A stretch of DNA of 64,000 nucleotides. Origin: Alphaproteobacteria bacterium (GTDB lineage: Bacteria > Pseudomonadota > Alphaproteobacteria > Rhodospirillales > Casp-alpha2). The stretch is from contig JAJRRU010000039.1 of NCBI GenBank assembly GCA_024279135.1, positions 124,001 through 188,000 on the forward strand, written 5' to 3'. The notes under the pieces are model-generated. The model ran no database searches. It was not told the DNA's origin and saw only the letters and a list, made by a program, of their open reading frames with translations. Positions 1 through 7,829 of the stretch are shown here, in pieces (positions within the stretch are counted from its first letter, which is position 1; each line of letters opens with the position of its first letter). The position numbers and the translations under genes were made by a program.

Positions 1-604
1 GTGCCGTCGCAGCCGTCAGACCACCGCCCCCACATGGCACAAGAACGACGTCCAACACGGTATCACGTAGTTTCGCTTGATTTATGAGTTCCAGCGCCAT
101 TGTACCGGCACCTGCGAGAATGCGTAAATCTTCATTTGGCGGGATCATAACCATATTGCGTTCGCCCCCGATACGCTCCGCGACATCTTCACGGGATTCA
201 GTAGCGCGGTTATACATTACGATCTCAGCCCCCAGCTCCTGCGTGCGTGCAATTTTATAGGCAGGCGCATCGTCCGGCATGACGATAAGAGCTTCGATGC
301 CGAACAATCCCGCAGCACAAGCGACGGCTTGCGCATGATTGCCGGATGAATAGGCAATGACGCCACGTTTCCGCGCCGCATTGTCCATTTGTCTAATACG
401 GTTATAAGCGCCCCGAAACTTGAAAGATCCAGTTCGTTGCGATATTTCACTTTTTATCAGCAGCCTGCCGGACAGCTCAGAATTCACTTCGCTATTTTCA
501 AGCAGCGGCGTTGTAATACCAATACCATTCAACGCCTGTGCCGCATCCTTAACCTGCAATAGTGTTGGTGCTTCAACCCATTGATCGGGTGTTTCTTCAG
601 ACAT
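1..604 (-). CDS. PLP-dependent threonine/serine dehydratase family protein (3' part beyond window)
   Basis: This is the N-terminal ~200 residues of a fold-type II PLP enzyme of the threonine dehydratase/serine racemase family; the rest runs off the left edge. The frame starts with ATG at 602-604 (MSEETPDQWVEAPT). It carries the lysine motif GSFKFRGAYNR, the SGNHAQAVA substrate loop, and at the edge the PCGGGGLTA phosphate-binding glycine loop. The family deaminates L-threonine or L-serine, or racemises serine. The start codon overlaps the end of arsA by 8 bp (ATGTCTGA), so it is probably translationally coupled to the arsenic operon, an unexpected partner. Family assignment is firm; substrate cannot be decided without the C-terminal part, which would show whether an ACT regulatory domain is present. 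Confidence 0.85.
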   Translation of the reverse strand, partial: MSEETPDQWVEAPTLLQVKDAAQALNGIGITTPLLENSEVNSELSGRLLIKSEISQRTGSFKFRGAYNRIRQMDNAARKRGVIAYSSGNHAQAVACAAGLFGIEALIVMPDDAPAYKIARTQELGAEIVMYNRATESREDVAERIGGERNMVMIPPNEDLRILAGAGTMALELINQAKLRDTVLDVVLVPCGGGGLTAATA

Positions 605-2363
605 GGATATTTGAGGTCTTGAACAAGGCGCGTAGTTTTTCAACCCCAACAGGTTCTTCGTGTTGCATGGGGACGACAGCATAATGTTTAGTCAGGTTAT
701 CGCGAACTTTAGATATTTGATCAATTTCAGAATTTGCCCGACACCGTAATAACGGATGTTTTGTTTCAGCCGCCAAGAGGCTTGAGTTGATGATCCAGCC
801 CGATGGCTTAATGCCTGCTCGATTAAGATCATTCTGAAGGTGCTCGGCTTCCAGTACCGGTGTCGTTTCCGGCAGGGTTACGATCACAATGCTGGTCCGT
901 TTCGGGTCCTGAAGCCGCATCATGGGCGTAATTAGTTTACTTGGCTGCTTGCCAGATGAAGAGTGCCGAACAATATCGCGGTGATATGAACCCGTGGCAT
1001 CAAGCAGCAGCAGAGTGTGTCCGGTCGGGGCCGTGTCCATAACGACAAACTTTTTCGTACTTTCGCGAATGGCCCGGGAAAAAGCCTGAAACACAGCTAT
1101 TTCTTCCGTACAAGGTGAGCGGAGGTCTTCTTCCAGTATTGCAAGGCCTTCGGCATCCAGATCTTTACCTTTGGTGCTCAAAACCTGTTCACGGTAACGC
1201 GCGATTTCCACTTCCGGGTCAATCCGGCTTACCGTTAAGTTTTGCAGGTCCTGGCCCAATGTTTCGGTGAGATGGGCAGCAGGATCGGTCGTTGTCAGCA
1301 AGACAGCATGACCGCGCGATGCAAGTTCTGTTGCAAATGCAGCAGCCATGGTTGTTTTACCGACACCACCTTTGCCCATAAACATAATCAACCCCTTGCC
1401 TCGTTGCTCCATATCCCCAATGAGCGCACTTAAAGTTGGCAGTTCTGTCTGATCATCAATTTCACTGTTTAATGTTAACGCCTCGATTTCGCTCGATGCA
1501 AATCGCCTGAGTGCATCTTTACCGACCAGATTTTCGGATCGTAACCGGAAAGTGTTCCGGGGAAGTTTCGCCAGTTCGCTATCCATTGATACCAGCGCGT
1601 CCTGATCTTTCCTGCTTAGTGCGGCTGCAAGCGGGTCAGAGTTTTCATCGTCAGGCATCAAGCCATTAATGGCGAGGTGTTGGTTTTTTATTCCAATGCC
1701 TGCAAGCTCCCGAGAGGTGCGGGCAAGTTCCGTCATTGCTGAGTGGCGTGGGCGAGCGACAAGAATGAGCCTGGTCAAATCAGCGTCACCCAGGCGGTCA
1801 ACCGCAGCCGCGTAACGTTCACGCTGTTTTTCAAGACCAGCGAGCGGACCAAGGCATGAGGCATCGCCCGTTCCGGTCTTAAGGAAATCCGTCCATGCTC
1901 CCGGTAATTTGAGCAGACGGATGGTGTGCCCTGTTGGTGCGGTGTCGAACACGACGTGATCATATTCATCGACAAGATCAGCATTTGTAAGGAGACCGGT
2001 AAATTCGTCGAAGGCAGCAATTTCCGTAGTGCAGGCTCCAGAAAGTTGCTCTTCAATGCTTTTTAGTGTTTGCTCCGGAAGGACGCCCCGCATTGGACCA
2101 ACTATACGTTCACGGTACTTCTCGGCCGCTTCTTCCGGGTTGATCTCAATCGCATCAAGACCAGAAACGCCACTAATGGGCGTAATCTTGTTGCCAATCT
2201 TGGTGTCAAATACCTGGCCAACATTGGAAGCAGGATCTGTACTAACAAGAAGAATTTTCTTGCCAGAATCGACGAGATTCAGGGCGCTCGAACAAGCGAG
2301 AGACGTTTTGCCAACGCCGCCTTTCCCCGTGAAAAAGATGAACTTTGGGAGATTGTCAAACAC
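597..2363 (-). CDS. arsA: Arsenical pump-driving ATPase ArsA (tandem two-domain form)
   Basis: The 588-residue protein contains two homologous ATPase halves, each with a P-loop GKGGVGKT (residues 13-20 and 330-337) and a DTAPTGHT switch motif (about 140-147 and 443-450). Cys111, Cys170 and Cys418 sit in the contexts SGACTTEI, DASCLGP and RSPCTEEI and correspond to the three As(III)/Sb(III)-binding cysteines of E. coli ArsA (113, 172, 422). ArsA is the cytosolic ATPase that energises an ArsB or ACR3 arsenite efflux pump and receives metalloid from ArsD. Translation starts with GTG at 2361-2363, with AGGA eight bases upstream. It follows arsD by 42 bp. No pump gene lies inside the window, so the membrane partner must be elsewhere or left of the edge. 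Confidence 0.96.
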   Translation of the reverse strand: MFDNLPKFIFFTGKGGVGKTSLACSSALNLVDSGKKILLVSTDPASNVGQVFDTKIGNKITPISGVSGLDAIEINPEEAAEKYRERIVGPMRGVLPEQTLKSIEEQLSGACTTEIAAFDEFTGLLTNADLVDEYDHVVFDTAPTGHTIRLLKLPGAWTDFLKTGTGDASCLGPLAGLEKQRERYAAAVDRLGDADLTRLILVARPRHSAMTELARTSRELAGIGIKNQHLAINGLMPDDENSDPLAAALSRKDQDALVSMDSELAKLPRNTFRLRSENLVGKDALRRFASSEIEALTLNSEIDDQTELPTLSALIGDMEQRGKGLIMFMGKGGVGKTTMAAAFATELASRGHAVLLTTTDPAAHLTETLGQDLQNLTVSRIDPEVEIARYREQVLSTKGKDLDAEGLAILEEDLRSPCTEEIAVFQAFSRAIRESTKKFVVMDTAPTGHTLLLLDATGSYHRDIVRHSSSGKQPSKLITPMMRLQDPKRTSIVIVTLPETTPVLEAEHLQNDLNRAGIKPSGWIINSSLLAAETKHPLLRCRANSEIDQISKVRDNLTKHYAVVPMQHEEPVGVEKLRALFKTSNIHV

Positions 2364-2405
2364 TGGTCAATCCTAACGTTATTGATGGGCTATTTAATTT
2401 TTTGC

Positions 2406-2786
2406 TTAACTACAATCTGTATTATCGGTGCCACATCCACAGTTACCACTCGAAGGTGCATCTTTAATAATTGAGGAATCCATTTCCAGACCGGTCATTT
2501 TGGAAAGTTCATTACGATCTGGAAACCGCCCGCACGAAACGAGTTCTTCATCAACAAGTATAACGGGCAGCTCATCTTCACCTGACCGATCAAGGATCGA
2601 TTTAACAATGCTGTTCTCGACAAACAATCCCGGTTCCTGCGCAAGATTATAACGCTGAACTGTAATGCCCTGGCTTTTTAACCATTCGAGGTTCCCTGCA
2701 AATTGAGCTAATTTCGGGTCTACCGATGGGCCACATACACCGGTTGCACAACATTGTGGCGGGTCGTAAACGGTAACAGTAACCAT
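2406..2786 (-). CDS. arsD: Arsenic metallochaperone / repressor ArsD
   Basis: A 126-residue thioredoxin-fold protein whose N-terminus holds Cys12, Cys13 and Cys18 (QCCATGVCG), the metalloid-transfer triad known from E. coli ArsD at the same positions. A second cysteine cluster, CGCGTDNTDC, closes the protein, like the extra vicinal cysteines of longer ArsD proteins. Known role: it binds As(III) in the cytosol, hands it to ArsA and can weakly repress the operon. GAGGTG lies seven bases before the ATG at 2786. It is the first gene of the arsD-arsA transcript and diverges from arsR. Confidence 0.95.
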   Translation of the reverse strand: MVTVTVYDPPQCCATGVCGPSVDPKLAQFAGNLEWLKSQGITVQRYNLAQEPGLFVENSIVKSILDRSGEDELPVILVDEELVSCGRFPDRNELSKMTGLEMDSSIIKDAPSSGNCGCGTDNTDCS

Positions 2787-2919
2787 AATGACACCTCATT
2801 TAAGTTAATTTCTATTTCGTTATATCGGCATCTGCCGAAATGTCAAATTGTTAATGCAATAACCTGCAATTTTCCTATATAATAATTGCAAAATTCGGTA
2901 TTTCGGGTATTAACGTGAT
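2787..2919. promoter_or_regulatory. Divergent arsD/arsR promoter region with inverted repeats
   Basis: The 133-bp gap between divergent arsD and arsR must hold both promoters. It contains a perfect inverted repeat TCGGCA-TC-TGCCGA at 2825-2838 and a second, wider one TGCAATT-N12-AATTGCA at 2865-2890 that is AT-rich and just upstream of arsR. Either could be an ArsR operator. The repeats are seen directly; their binding role is inferred. Confidence 0.55.
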
Positions 2920-3258
2920 ATGGATCAGGAACACGCCGTCGAGACTTTTACAGCGCTTGCACAAGAATCCCGCCTGGCGATCTATCGGTTGCTGGTCAAG
3001 GAAGAGCCCCATGGTTTGCCTGTTGGAGAGATTTCCAGGCGGCTTGAAATTGTTCCATCGACACTTTCAGGGCATTTGGGTGTGCTCAAACGGGTTGGTC
3101 TACTAAAATCCACCCGGCACCAAAGAGAAATTCATTATGCAGCAAACCTAGATATCATGGGCAATCTTGTCCGTTTTATGCTTGAGGATTGTTGCAACGG
3201 CAAAGTCGAAAATTGCGGTGGGATTGCATCTCTGATCGGAAATTCCACTAGCACGTGA
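2920..3258 (+). CDS. arsR: ArsR-family metalloregulator with C-terminal cysteine site
   Basis: A 112-residue winged-helix protein. Helix-turn-helix residues about 35-60 (GEISRRLEIVPSTLSGHL) are typical of the SmtB/ArsR family. It lacks the classic alpha-3 ELCVCDL box and instead has Cys91, Cys92 and Cys99 near the C-terminus (EDCCNGKVENCGG). That arrangement resembles the Acidithiobacillus ferrooxidans type, where Cys95, Cys96 and Cys102 bind As(III). It presumably represses arsD-arsA and itself until arsenite binds. It diverges from arsD across 133 bp that contain inverted repeats. The ATG at 2920 has no strong ribosome-binding site and is chosen because it begins the conserved domain. Confidence 0.93.
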   Translation: MDQEHAVETFTALAQESRLAIYRLLVKEEPHGLPVGEISRRLEIVPSTLSGHLGVLKRVGLLKSTRHQREIHYAANLDIMGNLVRFMLEDCCNGKVENCGGIASLIGNSTST

Positions 3259-3468
3259 CGTAGGACAATGTCGCCTTCTGGCTATACCCGGACTCTTTCA
3301 GCACACCGAAATTATGACTGGTTCTGCACTGAAAGTGGAAGTTAAAACGCAAAATCGAAAATCCCAATCATGACTTCCGATATCAGGGAGCTAAGCAGAC
3401 ATGACTCTCCATCGGTGAGAATAACCGTTGTTAGAGGTGGCTAGGTTTGTTGATTGATTAAAGCGTTT

Positions 3469-4155
3469 TCAGACAACCTTGACTATCAGTGTGCCCAGTC
3501 CGTCAATGCTGCCTTCCAACACATCGCCTTTTTGCACCGGGCCTACACCCGATGGTGTACCCGACATGATCAAATCTCCGGCCGCGATGTCATAGAAGCG
3601 CGAAAGATAGGCAATCATTTCAGGGACTTTCCAGATCATGTGGCTGAGATCGCCATCCTGTCTGACTTCGCCATTCACACGCAGCGATATCTTTCCTGAA
3701 TCCGGGCTGCCGGTCCCACTTGCCACGGTCAATTCACTCATCGGAGCCGATCGTTCAAATGCCTTGCCGGGCTCCCACGGACGCCGAGTTTCCTTGGCTG
3801 CGGCCTGAAGGTCGCGGCGGGTCATGTCAAGGCCCAGGCCATAACCGAAAACATGCGACAGCGCCTCATCCACTGGAATATTCGCTCCGCCGCTTTTCAA
3901 CGCAACGACCATCTCCATCTCATAATGTACATCATTCGATTGCGCAGGATAGGGAAATTCTCCGCTGGTATCGGCATTTTGTGCATTCTTCTGGAAGAAA
4001 AAAGGTTCCTCGCGATCAGGATCGCCACCCATTTCAATGACATGTGCCGCATAGTTGCGACCGATGCAATAAATCCGGCGAACGGGGAAGCGTTCATCGC
4101 TGCCGCGTATGGGCAAACTAATCTGTGGTGCTGGTTCAATACTGTATTTCGTCAT
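3469..4155 (-). CDS. FAH-superfamily hydrolase (fumarylpyruvate hydrolase-like)
   Basis: 228 residues with the fumarylacetoacetate hydrolase fold. The N-terminal YCIGRNYAAH motif, PFFFQK loop and metal ligands Glu79, Glu81 (HYEMEM) and Asp110 (GLGLDMTRRD) are visible, matching the short FAH-domain enzymes that cleave or hydrate 2-oxo acids such as fumarylpyruvate. AGGA lies about eight bases before the ATG. It is the last gene of a five-gene transcript behind an NMT1-type ABC importer, so its substrate is probably derived from the imported compound. The family is certain; the exact substrate is not, because acylpyruvases, fumarylpyruvate hydrolase and oxaloacetate decarboxylase share these residues. 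Confidence 0.88.
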   Translation of the reverse strand: MTKYSIEPAPQISLPIRGSDERFPVRRIYCIGRNYAAHVIEMGGDPDREEPFFFQKNAQNADTSGEFPYPAQSNDVHYEMEMVVALKSGGANIPVDEALSHVFGYGLGLDMTRRDLQAAAKETRRPWEPGKAFERSAPMSELTVASGTGSPDSGKISLRVNGEVRQDGDLSHMIWKVPEMIAYLSRFYDIAAGDLIMSGTPSGVGPVQKGDVLEGSIDGLGTLIVKVV

Positions 4156-4205
4156 TCTTTAATTCCTGTTTATTACAAAAAAGTGATGCAAGGATTTTTG
4201 TGCGC

Positions 4206-4958
4206 TCATCGCTGTGCAGCGTAGTAGGACACCCTTCTTTCCAGCCAGGCGAGACACTCGGCAATGATAAAGGAGATCGTAAAGAGCACAATCAGCACGG
4301 CCCAGAAATGTTTCATCAGGAAGTTGGAAGAGTAGAGCTCAAACAATGCCCCGAACCCGACAACCGAGATCAGCAATTGGCCAATGATTACACCTTTTAC
4401 AGCCCGGATGAAACCAATACGTACACCGCCCAGAATTTCAGGCAATGCTGCCCAGAAATAGATTTTGAAGAATGCATCTTTCGGCGATGCACCAAACGAG
4501 AGTGCCATTTCAACCAACGAGCGGTTTATCTGTAATACACCGGCGCGTGAATTCAGCACAATGATCCAGATGGCAAACAGGGTCGTTGTAATGATGATCG
4601 ATTTCAGCCCAAACCCGAACAGGACCATCAACACGGGAACCAATGCGGTAAGCGGCGCGCTGAGAAACATATTGACCCATGGCAGTAAAATTTCATCTAT
4701 CAACCGGTTCTTTCCCATCATGATACCGACGGGAACACCTATTACGATGGCAAAAAATGTGCCGACAAAAAATGCGTGTCCGGTTTCCTGAAGTGCCTTG
4801 ATGAACACCTTCGTCGTGCCAATCTCCATCAATGTCACGAAAATGGCTGATAAGGGAGGCAGAAAAAACGTAAGTTCCATCTGGCCGACAATTTCCCACA
4901 GCAAGGCCCACAGGAGAAGTGACGACATGCCAGGAAGCCGGTATCCAAAAACCTTCAT
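4206..4958 (-). CDS. ABC transporter permease (SsuC/TauC/ThiX type)
   Basis: A 250-residue inner-membrane protein with about six hydrophobic helices and the binding-protein-dependent transport signature in its second half (ALSFGASPKDAFFKIYFWAALPEILGG, the EAA loop, about residues 155-180). It belongs to the family of permeases for taurine, alkanesulfonates, nitrate and thiamine precursors. It starts 9 bp after the ATPase gene, with GGGTGGGG just before the ATG. A second, different permease is encoded upstream in the same operon (5770-6531), so the membrane channel is probably a heterodimer, which is unusual for this class since it commonly uses a homodimer. Confidence 0.92.
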   Translation of the reverse strand: MKVFGYRLPGMSSLLLWALLWEIVGQMELTFFLPPLSAIFVTLMEIGTTKVFIKALQETGHAFFVGTFFAIVIGVPVGIMMGKNRLIDEILLPWVNMFLSAPLTALVPVLMVLFGFGLKSIIITTTLFAIWIIVLNSRAGVLQINRSLVEMALSFGASPKDAFFKIYFWAALPEILGGVRIGFIRAVKGVIIGQLLISVVGFGALFELYSSNFLMKHFWAVLIVLFTISFIIAECLAWLERRVSYYAAQR

Positions 4959-4967
4959 TACCCCACC

Positions 4968-5783
4968 CTATTCTACGTATGTGCGCAAGGACGCCCAGAT
5001 TCTATCGACAATGTCGAGATATTCCGGATCACGCCTGATGTTTAAGGCTTCCTTTTCCCGGAAACCCGAGGGTCTGATAATTTCAGAAACCCGGCTCGGG
5101 CGAGGCAGCAAAATGGCGATTTGATCAGAGACATAGACGGCCTCCTCAATCGAGTGGGTGACGAACAGAAACGTCTTGTTCTCATTCTTGACCAGATCAA
5201 GCAGGTCTTCCTGAAACTTTCTCCTGGTCTGTTCATCAACCGCCGAGAACGGCTCGTCCATGAGCAGGACCTGGGCGTCAACACTCAACGCCCGGGCCAG
5301 ACCTACGCGTTGGCGCATGCCGCCCGACAGTTCATGGGGATAGCTGTGCTCAAAATCCGTAAGGCCGACATCCTTGATATACTTTTCCGCAATGGCTTCG
5401 CGTTCCGACTTTGCCACACCACGCAATTCCAGGCCAAAAGCGACATTGCGTAGCACCGTTGCCCACGGCAAAAGGGCAAAATCCTGAAACACGAAGGCCC
5501 GGTCCGGTCCGGGTCCGGTGACGGGTTTGTTATTGACCAGTATTTCACCGCTTGTCGGCTTCAGCAGTCCGGCAATGATTTTCAGTAATGTGGTCTTGCC
5601 GCACCCTGACGGCCCGAGTATTGAGGTCAGTTGCCCCCTCGGAAATTCCAGCGATAGGTCTCTCAAGGCCTCTACATTATCGTAATTCTTGCAGACGTTC
5701 CTGACTGTCACCGCATTGTCGACATCCGTGGATATATTATTCATTATGGATTCTCGTGTATTGTCATTGTTAATCAGAGACAT
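4968..5783 (-). CDS. ABC transporter ATP-binding protein (SsuB/TauB type)
   Basis: 271 residues with Walker A GPSGCGKTT, signature LSGGMRQRV, Walker B VLLMDEPFSAVD and the switch His in VTHSIEEA. It is the cytosolic ATPase that drives the neighbouring permeases. The first ATG at 5783 overlaps the upstream permease by 14 bp; a second in-frame ATG at 5744 would remove 13 poorly conserved residues, and neither has a strong ribosome-binding site. The C-terminal tail ends EYLDIVDRIWASLRTYVE, as in SsuB-like ATPases. Substrate is unknown. Confidence 0.93.
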   Translation of the reverse strand: MSLINNDNTRESIMNNISTDVDNAVTVRNVCKNYDNVEALRDLSLEFPRGQLTSILGPSGCGKTTLLKIIAGLLKPTSGEILVNNKPVTGPGPDRAFVFQDFALLPWATVLRNVAFGLELRGVAKSEREAIAEKYIKDVGLTDFEHSYPHELSGGMRQRVGLARALSVDAQVLLMDEPFSAVDEQTRRKFQEDLLDLVKNENKTFLFVTHSIEEAVYVSDQIAILLPRPSRVSEIIRPSGFREKEALNIRRDPEYLDIVDRIWASLRTYVE

Positions 5784-6531
5784 AGTTGCGTCGTGTGCCC
5801 TTGAATAGAGTTATCTCGATGCGTTCCAGGACGTTGAGGAACACCACGGCCAAAAGGATTATTGACAGGATTGCAGCGTACATTGTGGGGTAGTCGGCAA
5901 TCGAACGGCTGTAGGAAATAATGTCACCAACACCGGTTGGAGTGATTTTTAATTCTGCCAAAATAGCACCGATAAAACCAGCCGATACGCCAAGGCGTAA
6001 TCCGGCAAAAACGATTGGTGAAGCCGCAGGAAGAATAATTTTAATAATCACGTCCCGTCTGGAACCCAGGAACGAGTTGCCCATCTCGATAATCGATGCC
6101 GGTGTATTGCGAACAGCAGCACTGGTATTGAGGACAATTACCGGCATCGCCATGATGCACACGACAAATACCTTTGAGGTTAACCCGATACCATAAATCA
6201 TGATAAGCAATGGAATAAGGGCTGCCAGAGGGGCCGTCTGCATGACGATAAAGATAGGTGAAACCAACCAGTCGAAGGCCCGACTGAGGCCTATCCACAA
6301 TCCGATTCCGACCCCCAAAACCGTCGAGATCACCACACCAATTACCAATGGCCTAAGGGTTTCAGCGTAGGCAGTGAACAGGGTTCCCTCAATAATGAGA
6401 ACCCAGAATGCACTCATGGATTCGATAAATGTCGGGAAGGCGAAACTTACCGGAATGCGTCCGGCGATCTCCCATGCACCGAAAACGATTGAAGCCGAAA
6501 CAAAATTCAGGAACAGGGAACGATAACGCAT
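5770..6531 (-). CDS. ABC transporter permease (SsuC/TauC/ThiX type)
   Basis: 253 residues, about six membrane helices, and an EAA-type loop (MGNSFLGSRRDVIIKIILPAASPIVFAG read in two parts around residues 150-178). It is homologous to, but clearly diverged from, the permease at 4206-4958, supporting a heterodimeric channel. The gene begins about 100 bp after the binding-protein gene, with a stem-loop in that gap, and its end overlaps the ATPase start. Upstream of the ATG no strong ribosome-binding site is seen. Confidence 0.92.
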   Translation of the reverse strand: MRYRSLFLNFVSASIVFGAWEIAGRIPVSFAFPTFIESMSAFWVLIIEGTLFTAYAETLRPLVIGVVISTVLGVGIGLWIGLSRAFDWLVSPIFIVMQTAPLAALIPLLIMIYGIGLTSKVFVVCIMAMPVIVLNTSAAVRNTPASIIEMGNSFLGSRRDVIIKIILPAASPIVFAGLRLGVSAGFIGAILAELKITPTGVGDIISYSRSIADYPTMYAAILSIILLAVVFLNVLERIEITLFKGTRRNYVSD

Positions 6532-6576
6532 GATGGATTCTGTGTTTTAAATGTTGTGTAATAAATAAGGAAAAGA

Positions 6577-6620
6577 TGAGCCACCGGCAACGGATACCTG
6601 ACCCGAATACCGACGGCTCA
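6577..6620 (-). terminator. Stem-loop between binding-protein and permease genes
   Basis: On the minus strand, right after the binding-protein stop codon, TGAGCCGTCGG (6610-6620) can pair imperfectly with CCGGTGGCTCA (6577-6587), followed by a T-rich stretch. Such hairpins often follow the first gene of an importer operon and keep the binding protein more abundant than the membrane parts. It could be a partial terminator or an mRNA-stabilising element; the sequence does not decide. Confidence 0.4.
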
Positions 6621-6629
6621 CTGTAATAT

Positions 6630-7601
6630 TTACTGTGCCTGCATCAATGGCTTCATATACCAGAAATCATCGATTTTCAGATCACTCAGGTTTCCGGTCA
6701 ACTGGCCTGCCTTGTGATACCATTCCAGATCAGCCTTGGCAGCAACCATGCCACCACCGTTCGGATCATACAGCCCGCCGGCAACGGCGTCGGTGTAGAA
6801 ACCGTCGAGTTCAGCAAGCACCTCTTTCGGAAGCTGGCCAATCGGGCCGTCGGGGTCTGTTTCGCGGCGGATAATCGTGGGATCCTTGGCCATGTCGCGA
6901 TAAACACTGAGCAGCGCCTTGACGAAAATATCTACATCCTTTGCGTTGGACTTGATCCAGTCGAGGTTGGCAAAAAGGGCTTCATCGCTGGCATCAACAT
7001 CGAACATGGGTAGCACGTTGAACTGGTCACCGGTGTTTTTGACGAGCTTGTTCTTGTTTGACAGATCGACGATTGTCGCGTCCGCCTGGCCGGCAATCAG
7101 CGCGACAATCCTGTTGGCTGAACCAGGCACGTAAGATCGTTTACCGAACTTGATGCCGAGTTTGTCTTCGATGACGTTGGCGATTGAATCGGTGCCGCCG
7201 CCACGAGAATGTAACAGGATCGGCTCGCCATCAAGATCTTTCAAACTGGAATATTTTTTTGACGAGACCGGGAAAAACTTCAGCTTGGACAACTGAAAGA
7301 TAATACGGATCGGTGCCTTCGATCTCTGCATGACAGAGTACGGCGTTCCAAAGCCAATATCCATCTGGCCGCTCAGAATTGCCTGAATAGCCAGTTCTTC
7401 ATCGGCAAAGGCCGTCCATTCATAATCGAGTCCATTGGCCCTGGCCCGATCGAGGGCGACAAAGAACGCGGCCAGCTCATCCGAAGGTGTTTCGGCAAGC
7501 GCAATGCGTATTTTGTCGGCATTCGCGTTACTTGTGATACTCAGCATGACCAGCATAAATGCCGTCAATACCGCTCCAATTTTTCTGATAAACGATTTCA
7601 T
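6630..7601 (-). CDS. ABC transporter substrate-binding protein, NMT1/TauA-like
   Basis: About 323 residues with a Sec signal peptide (basic MKSFIRKI start, hydrophobic core, cleavage near NANA-DKIR). The mature part looks like the SsuA/TauA/THI5-like family, with LAETPSDELAAFFVALDRA at the front and RGGGTDSIANV in the anion-contact region. It acts in the periplasm and delivers ligand to the two permeases encoded downstream. ATG at 7601 is preferred because GGGAG lies nine bases upstream; an ATG two codons earlier (7607) is possible. It is the first gene of the operon and diverges from a FadR-type regulator. Ligand is unknown; the FAH hydrolase partner suggests an organic acid or aromatic breakdown product rather than a sulfonate. 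Confidence 0.9.
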   Translation of the reverse strand: MKSFIRKIGAVLTAFMLVMLSITSNANADKIRIALAETPSDELAAFFVALDRARANGLDYEWTAFADEELAIQAILSGQMDIGFGTPYSVMQRSKAPIRIIFQLSKLKFFPVSSKKYSSLKDLDGEPILLHSRGGGTDSIANVIEDKLGIKFGKRSYVPGSANRIVALIAGQADATIVDLSNKNKLVKNTGDQFNVLPMFDVDASDEALFANLDWIKSNAKDVDIFVKALLSVYRDMAKDPTIIRRETDPDGPIGQLPKEVLAELDGFYTDAVAGGLYDPNGGGMVAAKADLEWYHKAGQLTGNLSDLKIDDFWYMKPLMQAQ

Positions 7602-7694
7602 AGTCATGATCTCCCTTGCTTTGTGTTATCGCTCTCGCTTCGTTTGATATTCATGCTTTTGCTTTGGCAGTTTAGAGAATCGCTGAAATTATAT

Positions 7695-7734
7695 AATCAA
7701 TTTAGAATTGAATATAATCAATTCTTAATTGATT
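7695..7734. promoter_or_regulatory. Two tandem 19-bp palindromes, probable regulator operator
   Basis: AATCAATT-TAG-AATTGAAT (7695-7713, one mismatch) and AATCAATT-CTT-AATTGATT (7716-7734, perfect) have centres 21 bp apart, two helical turns. They lie in the 220-bp gap between the importer operon and the divergent FadR-type gene, the expected place for that regulator to bind. The repeats are read directly; the regulator assignment is inferred. Confidence 0.6.
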
Positions 7735-7829
7735 AGACAAGTATTATTTATTGATCTAGCCCTTGACGCGTATTGTATTGTTATGGCAAGAGTTAGGACA
7801 GGTTAGGAATATGAAAATTTGAGGGTATT

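Noticed and set aside
7763-7791. TTGACG followed by TATGGC before the FadR-type gene as a sigma-70 promoter
   Set aside because: The spacer is only about 13 bp, too short for a functional pair.
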